Assembly (NCBI GenBank): GCA_944346885.1
Contig: CALVMR010000035.1
Coordinates: 1-38,168 of the forward strand
Direction of reading: 5' to 3'
Length of the DNA stretch: 38,168 nt
From: an uncultured Clostridia bacterium
GTDB taxonomy: Bacteria > Bacillota > Clostridia > Christensenellales > Borkfalkiaceae
Part shown: piece by piece, positions 7,578-14,305 of the stretch
Numbering within the stretch: the stretch's first letter is position 1
Layout: each line of letters starts with the position of its first letter
Program-made: the position numbers and the translations under genes
Notes under the pieces: generated by a model
Databases searched by the model: none
Told to the model about the DNA's origin: nothing
What the model saw: only the letters and a program-made list of their open reading frames with translations

Positions 7578-9107
7578 CTATTTTGCCTCCGCAACGATAT
7601 AGCCCGCGTCCGAAAAGGCGAGCGTTCCGTTTTGCAGCGAACATCCCTCCGCGGCAAGCACGCGCCCCGCGGCAAAGGGAAGCTCCTGCGCGGCGCCGTT
7701 CCCGTTGACGGCGACCAAGAGCCGCTGCCCGCCGCCGAAGCGCTCGTACACGGCGAGGGTATCCTCGCGCAGCACGCGCAGCTTAGCCGAAACCGCCAAG
7801 GCGGGGCAGGTGCGGTGCAGCCCGATCAGCGTGCGCACGGTGTGCAGCAGCGAACCGCCGCGCGCCTCCATATCGGCAACGGTCTCCCCCTCCCCCATGG
7901 GAAGGTAGGTCGTATCCGCCTCCGAAAATCCCGCGTTTTTTCCGCCGCCCCAGCGCATGGGCGTGCGCGAACCAGTGCGCCCGAACCCGCCGTCTTTGCT
8001 TGCAAGCGCTTGATGGTGCATGGCGATCTCGTCTCCGTAATAGACGAACGGCACGCTCGGCAAGGTCATCAAAAAGGCGTACGCCGCCTTGCAGACCGCC
8101 TCGTCCTTTCCGTCGCACAGGCGGGGCACCATGTCATGATTCCCGCCCGGCAGGGCGACGAAGCCGTTGCCTTGCAGCTGCGCGCGGGCGCTTTCCCACG
8201 CGCCGAAAAACGCCGAAAACGTCTGCGCGGAACCGCGGCGGAACACCGTTTCTTCTCCGCTGCGGAACAGCCCCATATACACCTTGGAAAAGCTGCCGAA
8301 GTGCAGGAGAAAATCCATATCGAAGCCCGCTTTTCCGACGGCGCGGGGCGGATCGCCCCATTCCGAAACGAACAGCGCGTCCGGAAATTCGCGGCGGATG
8401 ACGGAAAAGATCTCCCGCCACAGGGCGCAGGTCGCGCTCTGGTCCGCATCGTTTTTGACCAAACTCGCCGCCATATCCACGCGGAACCCCGCGCAGCCGT
8501 GCGAGAGCCAAAAGCGCAGCACATCCTCCATTTCGCGGCGCAGCGGCAAAAGACGCGCGTCCTGCCAATGCATCTGCCACGGCTCGGTGGGGGCGGCATA
8601 CCCGTAATTGAGCGCGGGCTGCATGGAGAAAAAGTTTACGGCATAATTTCCGTTTCGCGGGCACATGCCGTTTACGGTGCGCAGCCCGCTCCCCACGGCG
8701 TCCGTCCAAACGTCGGACGACCATATGTAATAATCGGAATAGGCGTTGCGTTCCGCCTCGGCGGAGCGCAAAAACCAAGGATGGGTATCCGAAGTGTGCC
8801 CCGCGACCAAATCGAGCAGCACGCGGATGCCCAGCTTTTTCGCCTCGGCAAAGAGGCGGAACAGATCTTCGTTGGTGCCGAAGCGCGGATCCACGCGCTT
8901 ATAGTCGGCTACGTCGTACCCGCCGTCACGGAAAGGAGAGAGAAACAGAGGGTTGAGCCAAATGCCGTTGCAGCCCAAAGACGCCACATAGCCGAGCTTG
9001 CGGACGATCCCCTCGATGTCTCCCACGCCGTCTCCGTTCGAATCTGCAAAACTGGTGGGATAAATTTCATAAAAAACTGCATTTTGCAGCCATTGCGCGC
9101 GACTCAT
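7578..9107 (-). CDS. GH13 alpha-glucosidase/alpha-amylase-family glycosidase
   Basis: 509 aa, no signal peptide, so probably intracellular. Family 13 (beta/alpha)8 barrel: AVFYEIYPTSFADSNGDGVGD carries the calcium-loop NGDGVGD; region I is DLVAGHTS; region II GFRVDMA has the nucleophile Asp211; region III SEWG has the acid/base Glu249; region IV GGNHDMVP has His324-Asp325. It resembles oligo-1,6-glucosidase/trehalose-synthase-like members that act on short alpha-glucans. Region I has Ala-Gly before His where most members have Asn. The start at 9105-9107 is chosen for its GGGAGG site 5 nt upstream and because it fits the leader from the strong promoter at 9171-9199. First gene of the operon with the kinase-like and ttcA genes. 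Confidence 0.88.
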   Translation of the reverse strand: MSRAQWLQNAVFYEIYPTSFADSNGDGVGDIEGIVRKLGYVASLGCNGIWLNPLFLSPFRDGGYDVADYKRVDPRFGTNEDLFRLFAEAKKLGIRVLLDLVAGHTSDTHPWFLRSAEAERNAYSDYYIWSSDVWTDAVGSGLRTVNGMCPRNGNYAVNFFSMQPALNYGYAAPTEPWQMHWQDARLLPLRREMEDVLRFWLSHGCAGFRVDMAASLVKNDADQSATCALWREIFSVIRREFPDALFVSEWGDPPRAVGKAGFDMDFLLHFGSFSKVYMGLFRSGEETVFRRGSAQTFSAFFGAWESARAQLQGNGFVALPGGNHDMVPRLCDGKDEAVCKAAYAFLMTLPSVPFVYYGDEIAMHHQALASKDGGFGRTGSRTPMRWGGGKNAGFSEADTTYLPMGEGETVADMEARGGSLLHTVRTLIGLHRTCPALAVSAKLRVLREDTLAVYERFGGGQRLLVAVNGNGAAQELPFAAGRVLAAEGCSLQNGTLAFSDAGYIVAEAK

Positions 9108-9170
9108 AGCGCCTCCCGTTCCGCGTTTTTTGCGGCGCATTTTTGGCTGCGCCGCCCGCGGCAGGGTTTT

Positions 9171-9199
9171 ATTATATTGCATTTATGCGGCAATGTCAA
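9171..9199 (-). promoter_or_regulatory. Consensus promoter of the GH13 operon
   Basis: Perfect TTGACA (minus strand, 9194-9199), 17-bp spacer, perfect TATAAT (9171-9176). The leader is about 57 nt and contains a GCGGCGCA...TGCGCCGC hairpin. It is the strongest promoter-like sequence in the window. Confidence 0.9.
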
Positions 9200-9274
9200 C
9201 GCCTTTCACCCCCTTTTCCCCGCCCGTTTTTTTGCACCGCTCCCCGCCCGCTCTTCGCCTTTTTCCGCCCCTTT

Positions 9275-10390
9275 TCAAACGTCGCGCGCGGCGGGCTCTT
9301 CCCGCCGCGCGGGCGAAAAAGAGGGAACGTCTTCCACGCAAAAAATTTGCCGCTCGGTTTCTTCGCGCAGGGCGGAAAGGTCGATATAGCGCACCTGCAA
9401 ATTCCGATACGTCGTAAAATAATAGCGCAGCGAATGCAGCCCCATCACGCAGCTGTACGCCGTATGATCGTACGGGCACGCCCCCTCGGCAAGCGGTTCG
9501 CCCGCCGCGTGCACGCGCACCATACCGAGCGGAAAGGCAACGTTTTCGAGCAAACGGAAGGTATACGCCGCCGCCTCCCGCTCTCCGACCCCGCGCACGC
9601 CCAGCCCGCGCAAAAAACTCAGCCGCACGAAGCGGGAGGGCGAGGACCAGTCTCCCGGCATGCCCTGCGCCCCGCTGCCCGAAAAACAGGGCGGCTGCCC
9701 GCCCGCGGCGGGCGCGCCTTCGTACTCCTGCGCGCGGATGTGCGCGTAATTCAAAAGATTTTGCCTGTGCCAATCGTACGAGGGGCTGTTGGTCATCACC
9801 TCCGCCCCGAAGTAGATGCGTATGCCGCCTTCGCCGGGTTCGATGACGGCGCTCGCCCCCGATCTATCCGCAAAAAACCAGTGCAGCGGCGGGACCGCCC
9901 CCAACAGCGGCTCGGAAACGAGTTCCGTTTTTTCGGTAAACAGCGAAACCGCTTCCGCCACGCTGCCCGCGCAGGCAAGGGCGGCGGTAAGCGCAAAGCC
10001 GGGCTGTACGGGCGTGCGCCCGCCCTCCTTATGCGCAGGCGTGCGCCCGCCCCCTTCCCGCGCATACCGCGCCCGTTCGCGGAAATACAGCTGCCCGCCC
10101 GCCAGCCCGCATTCGTTCACGCCGTCGTACACGAGAGGCGCCCCCGCGACCGCAAGCGTGCCCATGCCCGCCAGCGCGTACCGCGCGCGGTAAGTTTCGC
10201 GCCGCGCGCCGCAAAGCAGCGTGCACAGCTGCTCGCCGCGCGGCAGATACAGGGGGCGGGTGCCCGCGCCGAAACCGTCGTGATCGAAATTTCTGCCGAC
10301 GAACCGCCTGCCCTCCGCGCTCTCCCAGCAAAATGCGCTGCACCCCGCGTAAAATGCGGAAGCCGCCGCCCTCTCTGTTCCGTGCCGCAC
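9275..10390 (-). CDS. Choloylglycine hydrolase / penicillin V acylase-like Ntn hydrolase
   Basis: 371 aa. Linear-amide C-N hydrolase of the bile-salt-hydrolase/penicillin V acylase family. The catalytic Cys17 (AGCSAF) lies exactly 15 residues before GRNFD, as in known members. VMTNSPSYDWHRQNLLNY supplies the conserved Asn, and PGDWSSPSRFVRLSF matches the oxyanion/Arg segment. The start is GTG at 10388-10390, supported by GGAGG 8 nt upstream, so 16 residues precede the nucleophile Cys and must be removed to free its amino group. An in-frame 27-bp duplication (GGRTPxxxE-like) lies at 10011-10064. No signal peptide is evident. Substrate (bile salt, N-acyl-homoserine lactone or other amide) is not determined by sequence. 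Confidence 0.85.
   Translation of the reverse strand: MRHGTERAAASAFYAGCSAFCWESAEGRRFVGRNFDHDGFGAGTRPLYLPRGEQLCTLLCGARRETYRARYALAGMGTLAVAGAPLVYDGVNECGLAGGQLYFRERARYAREGGGRTPAHKEGGRTPVQPGFALTAALACAGSVAEAVSLFTEKTELVSEPLLGAVPPLHWFFADRSGASAVIEPGEGGIRIYFGAEVMTNSPSYDWHRQNLLNYAHIRAQEYEGAPAAGGQPPCFSGSGAQGMPGDWSSPSRFVRLSFLRGLGVRGVGEREAAAYTFRLLENVAFPLGMVRVHAAGEPLAEGACPYDHTAYSCVMGLHSLRYYFTTYRNLQVRYIDLSALREETERQIFCVEDVPSFSPARREEPAARDV
10011..10064. repeat. In-frame 27-bp tandem duplication in the Ntn hydrolase gene
   Basis: GGCGTGCGCCCGCCC starts at 10011 and again at 10038. The protein shows GGRTPAHKE followed by GGRTP. The spacing is nine codons, so the frame is kept. Confidence 0.7.
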
Positions 10391-10455
10391 TATTTTTCCC
10401 TCCGAAAGGTTTTTCCCGAAGTTTGTGCCGCACGCAAAAAATTATGCCCGCGCCA

Positions 10456-10503
10456 GCCGCGCCCCGCCGCGGCGGGGCGCGGCGCTTTTTTGTACAAAAA
10501 AGC
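10456..10503. repeat. Two adjacent perfect palindromes, plus-strand terminator-like
   Basis: A perfect 28-bp GC palindrome (10456-10483) is followed directly by the perfect 20-bp palindrome GCTTTTTTGTACAAAAAAGC (10484-10503). On the plus strand the first is followed by a T6 run and looks like a terminator, although no plus-strand gene ends here. Confidence 0.75.
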
Positions 10504-10522
10504 ACCGCTCTGTTCAGAGCGG
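10495..10522 (-). terminator. Terminator of the S4/RluA gene
   Basis: Stem CCGCTCTG / CAGAGCGG (10505-10522), followed on the minus strand by TGCTTTTTT. Confidence 0.85.
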
Positions 10523-10565
10523 CGGATGCCATACGCTGCAAGGCGGAACATGGCGTTTTTTGCGG

Positions 10566-11414
10566 TCAATTCTCTGTTTTTTCCTCCTTTTTTTGCGGAA
10601 ACGCCGCTTCAAAGGAGGAGACGAAGGTTTTGCCGCGTAGGTACGAAAGCATGCCGTTTGCGGCGAAAGACAGCGTTTTGGCGACCAAGATCTGCCGCCG
10701 CACGCCGTATTTTTTGTTGTACGCCTCGCTGCCGTATTTTTCGTCTCCGAGCACGGGGTGCCCCGCAAACGCCATGTGCGCGCGGATCTGGTGCGTTCTG
10801 CCGCTGTGCAGAAAGATGCGCACGCGCGAGAGTTCGCCGCGCGGCTCGATCACTTCGTACCCCGTAAAGATCGGCAGCGCGCCCGCCCGCGCGGCAGCGT
10901 ACACGCGCACCCGCGCCCGCTGCGCGTCCTTTTGCAGGTAGGCGCGCAGTTCGCCTTTCGGCTGCGCGAAAGGGAATAGGCACACCGCTTCGTACTCCTT
11001 TTGCACCGCGCGCCCTTTAAAGGCGGCAAGCAATTCGCGCTCCGCCTGCCCGCTGCGCGCAAACACGATCAGCCCCGCCGTATTGCGGTCTAAACGGTGC
11101 ACGGGCAACGCGCCGCAGGTGCGGGCGAGGTGCGCCGCAAGCCCTTCGGTGTTCACGCCCGCGCATTTATCGGCGACGAGCACGTTTTCGTCGCGGTACA
11201 CTTCGGCATAGAACGGGCGCGCCTCTTCGGCGGGAGTGGTGTAATAGGCAACCTCGTCTCCTGCGGCGAGCCAAACGTTTTTTGCGGTACGCACGCCGTT
11301 TACGCGCACCTGCCGTTCGCGCAGCAGCCGCGGCAGGGCGAACGAACCCTGCGGATAGGTCACATCCGTGAAATCGCGCAGACACATCGCCTGCGGAACG
11401 ATGAACGAGCGCAC
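10566..11414 (-). CDS. RluA/RluD-family pseudouridine synthase with S4 domain
   Basis: 282 aa. An N-terminal S4-type RNA-binding region (LPRLLRERQVRVNGVRTAKNVWLAAGDEV) precedes the RluA catalytic core with VHRLDRNTAGLIVFAR (catalytic Asp), followed by IFLHSGRTHQIRAHMAFAGHPVLGDEKYG. It converts uridines in rRNA or tRNA to pseudouridine. The GTG at 11412-11414 is chosen because AGGAGGT lies 5 nt upstream. The frame stays open upstream, but that part is Arg/Pro-rich and is the antisense-frame shadow of feoB. The feoB frame runs on through this start for another 248 nt. The gene ends at a good terminator and probably shares a transcript with feoB. Confidence 0.87.
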   Translation of the reverse strand: MRSFIVPQAMCLRDFTDVTYPQGSFALPRLLRERQVRVNGVRTAKNVWLAAGDEVAYYTTPAEEARPFYAEVYRDENVLVADKCAGVNTEGLAAHLARTCGALPVHRLDRNTAGLIVFARSGQAERELLAAFKGRAVQKEYEAVCLFPFAQPKGELRAYLQKDAQRARVRVYAAARAGALPIFTGYEVIEPRGELSRVRIFLHSGRTHQIRAHMAFAGHPVLGDEKYGSEAYNKKYGVRRQILVAKTLSFAANGMLSYLRGKTFVSSFEAAFPQKKEEKTEN

Positions 11415-13842
11415 CGCGCACCTCCTTTGCAAACAAAACGATCGCTGCCGCGGCGGCAGCCGCCGCCAATGCGGCGGCGGGCGCCGCAAACAGCGCGTAA
11501 ACAACATAGCCGAGCAACAGAGCCGTGCCCGTTTGGATAGCGGAATACAGCAGCGCGCGGGGCAGCCCCGCCTCCCGCGCGGCGGCGGCGATCGCCGAAA
11601 CGCAGGGCGAGCATGCCAGCATGAACACCGCAAAGGCAGCCGCCGAGGGCACGCTCATCGCCGCGGCGAACGCGTCTCCGTAAAAAAGGGTGAACATGCC
11701 CGCCACGTTCTCTTTGGCGATCAGCCCCGAAAGCGCCGCAAGCGCGATGCGCCAATCGCGGATGCCCATGGGGTAAAAGAGATATTTGAGCCCGCGGCAG
11801 AGCACGGCAAGCATGCCCCGCCCGCTTGCCGCGCCCACATAGGAGAGCGAAAAGGAGAACGAGAGCAGCAGCCACGCCAGCACAAAAAAGCCCGCCACCG
11901 CCGTGATCACCTTTATTATAAACTGAACCAGCGAAAATAGCAACGATCTGCACGCCTGTAAAAGCGACGGGCGCTGCACGGGCGCAAGTTCCATGACAAA
12001 GGTTTCCCCCTCCCCCGCAAAGCGTTTGAGCAGACACGCCGCCGCAAAAGCAAGCAGCACCCCCAGCGCGTACATCCCCGCCGCAAACAGTGCCGAACCG
12101 CCGAAAAAGCTGCCCGCCAGCGCCAGCCAAACGGGAAGTTTTGCCGAACAGGAGATATACGGCAGGATGAGGATGACCCGCCGCTGCACCCGCCTGTTTT
12201 CAAACCCGCGCGTGGTGAGGATCGCCGCGGCGGTACAGCCGAAGCCGAGCAGCAGCGAAAAGACCGCCCGCCCCGTCAGCCCGACGCGGCGGAATATGCC
12301 GTCCGTCATGAACGCCAAAGCGGACATCATGCCGCTCTCCTCCATAAAAAAGAGGGCGAAGTACAGCACGGCGAGCTGCGGCAAAAAGGAAAAGAGCATC
12401 CCCAAACAGGAGAAGAGCGAGGTGAAAAAATCTTCCGCCGCGCGGCTGCCGCCCCGCTGCGCCAGCCCGCCCAACGCCCCGCCAATCCCCTCCGAGAACA
12501 GCCGTTCGATGCCGTCCTTTGCGAAAACGGCAGGCGAAAACCTGCCGAACGCAAGCGCGAAGACCGCCGCCAGCAGCACAAAAAACAGCGGCAGCGCAAA
12601 GCGGCCGTACAGCAGCCGTTCGGCGCGCCCCTCTCCGCGGCGCGGCGGCTTGTAGATCCCCGCAAGCAGCGCCTCGCCCCGCGGCGGCGGCAAATGCCCG
12701 CCTTGGGGCGGCTCCTCCCCGCCTTCGCCCCGTTCGCTTTTTTCGGTTTGAAGTTTCTCTCCGCCCCGTTCACATGTTTCGGCGACAAAAGAACAACTCT
12801 TCTCCTCTTCGGGCAGGTGCGCCGCAAGGAAGGCTTGCAGCCGCTCCCGCGCGCGCCGCCCGTGCGCCGAAAAAAAGAGCACGGGCACGCCCAGCCGCGC
12901 CGACAGAGCCGCCGCGTTCAGGCAGCCGCCCCGCCGTTGCAGCAGGTCCTGCATGGTGACGACGAGCACGGCGCGGCGGCTGCGGGCGATCACTTCCTGC
13001 ACAAAGGGAAGAGACCGCGGCAGCGTGAGCGCTTCCGCCACGCACACCGTAAGATCGTACGCCCCGGATAAAATTTCGCGGCGGGCGATCTTTTCCTCCA
13101 AACTGTACGGTTGCAGCGAATAGATGCCGGGGAGGTCGAATACCTCCGCGCGGCGCCCGCCGAGCACCGCCTCACGCCCGTATACCCCCACCGTAACGCC
13201 GTGCCAATTCCCCGTTTTGGCGTGCCCGCCCGTGAGGGCGTTGAACAGCGTGCTTTTGCCGCAATTCGGATTGCCCGCCAACAGAACGCGCGGGACCCGC
13301 CCCGAAAACTCTGCGCGCTTTTTGCCGCGCCGCCCCCGCCCGCGGGGTTGCCCGCCGCTTCCGCAAACGCACGCTTTGCCGAATGCCCGTTTCCGCCCCG
13401 CCTCCTGTGCCGCCTGTGCCGCCGCACCGGCCCCGCACGCCGACACACCTGCACCGCCGCACATTTTAAGCCCGCACGGCGGCGCAATGCGGGGAAACGC
13501 GTCCTTCTGCGCCGCCGCGCATATGCGCGGCGGTGCAGATACATACGGTTCGGGCGATGGCGGCGCATACGGTTCGTGCAAAGAGAACGCGCGCGGTTCG
13601 GGCGCATGCGGCTTCGGCGGGGCGGGCGCCACCTCGATGCATTGCGCAAGCGAAAGGCGCACCGCAAGGCGCACGCCTTCCGCGTCCAACAGCAGCCCGC
13701 CGCCGAACGGCGCACGCCGCAACACGCGCACCCGCCGCCCCGCCGCCACGTTCAGCCTGCGCAGCCGCTCCGCCGCCGCAAAAGGAAGGGCGGCGGAGAG
13801 CACCAACATCTCTTTTCCGCACTCTGCCTTGTCCAGTTTCAT
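11167..13842 (-). CDS. feoB: FeoA-FeoB fusion ferrous iron transporter with out-of-frame C-terminal tail
   Basis: 891 aa. Residues 1 to about 72 form a FeoA-like SH3 domain. Then comes a linker of about 110 residues rich in Pro, Ala and Arg with six Cys. The G domain has G1 GNPNCGKST at about 190-198, FDLPGIYSL as G3 and TMQDLL at the G4 position, where other FeoB proteins have NxxD. After a hydrophilic spacer the polytopic FeoB membrane domain follows (Gate motifs FGCTAAAI, YISCSAKLPVW, PCVSAIAA). It imports Fe2+ across the cytoplasmic membrane. The frame does not stop after the last helix (KEVRGALVHRSAGD) but continues about 82 codons through the rluA gene in another frame, ending in an Arg-rich tail. 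Start chosen at MKLDKAECG, 2 bases after the upstream small ORF's stop. Membrane and FeoA calls are firm; the tail is doubtful. Confidence 0.88.
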   Translation of the reverse strand: MKLDKAECGKEMLVLSAALPFAAAERLRRLNVAAGRRVRVLRRAPFGGGLLLDAEGVRLAVRLSLAQCIEVAPAPPKPHAPEPRAFSLHEPYAPPSPEPYVSAPPRICAAAQKDAFPRIAPPCGLKMCGGAGVSACGAGAAAQAAQEAGRKRAFGKACVCGSGGQPRGRGRRGKKRAEFSGRVPRVLLAGNPNCGKSTLFNALTGGHAKTGNWHGVTVGVYGREAVLGGRRAEVFDLPGIYSLQPYSLEEKIARREILSGAYDLTVCVAEALTLPRSLPFVQEVIARSRRAVLVVTMQDLLQRRGGCLNAAALSARLGVPVLFFSAHGRRARERLQAFLAAHLPEEEKSCSFVAETCERGGEKLQTEKSERGEGGEEPPQGGHLPPPRGEALLAGIYKPPRRGEGRAERLLYGRFALPLFFVLLAAVFALAFGRFSPAVFAKDGIERLFSEGIGGALGGLAQRGGSRAAEDFFTSLFSCLGMLFSFLPQLAVLYFALFFMEESGMMSALAFMTDGIFRRVGLTGRAVFSLLLGFGCTAAAILTTRGFENRRVQRRVILILPYISCSAKLPVWLALAGSFFGGSALFAAGMYALGVLLAFAAACLLKRFAGEGETFVMELAPVQRPSLLQACRSLLFSLVQFIIKVITAVAGFFVLAWLLLSFSFSLSYVGAASGRGMLAVLCRGLKYLFYPMGIRDWRIALAALSGLIAKENVAGMFTLFYGDAFAAAMSVPSAAAFAVFMLACSPCVSAIAAAAREAGLPRALLYSAIQTGTALLLGYVVYALFAAPAAALAAAAAAAAIVLFAKEVRGALVHRSAGDVSARFHGCDLSAGFVRPAAAAARTAGARKRRAYRKKRLARRRRRGCLLHHSRRRGAPVLCRSVPRRKRARRR

Positions 13843-13844
13843 CC

Positions 13845-14039
13845 CTATACCATATGCGGACCGCCATGCGGAAAATGCCCTTTCCGCCCTTTCGTTCCGC
13901 GCGGCGGGCGTTCGCCGCCCCTTCCGCCCCTTCCGTTTCCGCGCGGCGGGCGTTCGCCGCCCCTTCCGCCCCTTCCGTTTCCGCGCGCGGACGTTCCTTG
14001 CTCCCTTTCCGCCGCCGCGCGGCGGGCGGGCGTTTCCAC
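13845..14039 (-). CDS. Small Gly/Arg-rich repeat ORF upstream of feoAB (hypothetical)
   Basis: 64 aa from a GTG at 14037-14039, 11 nt after AAAGGAGG, to a TAG that is separated from the feoB ATG by two bases. It encodes GNGRGGRGGERPPR twice in tandem, set by the 42-bp DNA repeat, followed by GTKGRKGHFPHGG. The composition resembles RGG-type disordered nucleic-acid-binding segments. Support: a strong ribosome site, no in-frame stop, and stop/start coupling to feoB. Against: a G+C-rich repeat is open in several frames by chance, the spacing is long, and I know of no matching family. It could instead be an untranslated feo leader. Confidence 0.35.
   Translation of the reverse strand: METPARRAAAEREQGTSARGNGRGGRGGERPPRGNGRGGRGGERPPRGTKGRKGHFPHGGPHMV
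13894..13993. repeat. 42-bp tandem repeat upstream of feoAB
   Basis: Two near-perfect 42-bp copies (13894-13935 and 13936-13977) and a third truncated, diverged copy. The unit length is a multiple of three, so any reading frame is preserved. Confidence 0.9.
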
Positions 14040-14160
14040 TTGCGCTATTTCCTCCTTTCGCCGTTTCCGCGCGGAAAACCGCAAACATAAGGCGGCATGC
14101 AAACATTCGGGCTGCGTTTCCCCACAAAAAAGCGCCGACGCACAAGCCGCTCCGTAAACC

Positions 14161-14230
14161 CGCCCGAACAAACAATAAACCGCCGAAACAGAAAGCACCT
14201 CGCCGAAGCAAAAAACACCCTGCCGAAACG
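14161..14230. repeat. Degenerate 20-bp tandem array
   Basis: Units begin at 14161, 14181, 14201 and 14221; the best two read CGCCGAAACAGAAAGCACCT and CGCCGAAGCAAAAAACACCC. The period is exactly 20 bp with no spacers, so it is not a CRISPR array. Confidence 0.6.
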
Positions 14231-14245
14231 CCCCTGTGCCGCAGC

Positions 14246-14279
14246 AAAAGGCGCGCCGCGAAAAATTTCGCGGCGCGCC
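14246..14279 (-). terminator. Terminator of the surface-protein gene
   Basis: Perfect 14-bp stem GGCGCGCCGCGAAA / TTTCGCGGCGCGCC (14250-14279), followed on the minus strand by TTTT. The centre resembles that of the hairpin at 33299-33332. Confidence 0.85.
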
Positions 14280-14305
14280 GACCTATGCCCATGGGCTATG
14301 CTTTT

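Larger units (their letters stand above)
14040..14305. other. Intergenic region upstream of feoAB
   Basis: 266 bp. Contains a 20-bp-period array (14161-14230) and the terminator of the surface-protein gene (14246-14279). I found no convincing -35/-10 pair for feoAB. A minus-strand AAAGGAGG site lies near 14051-14058. Confidence 0.6.
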
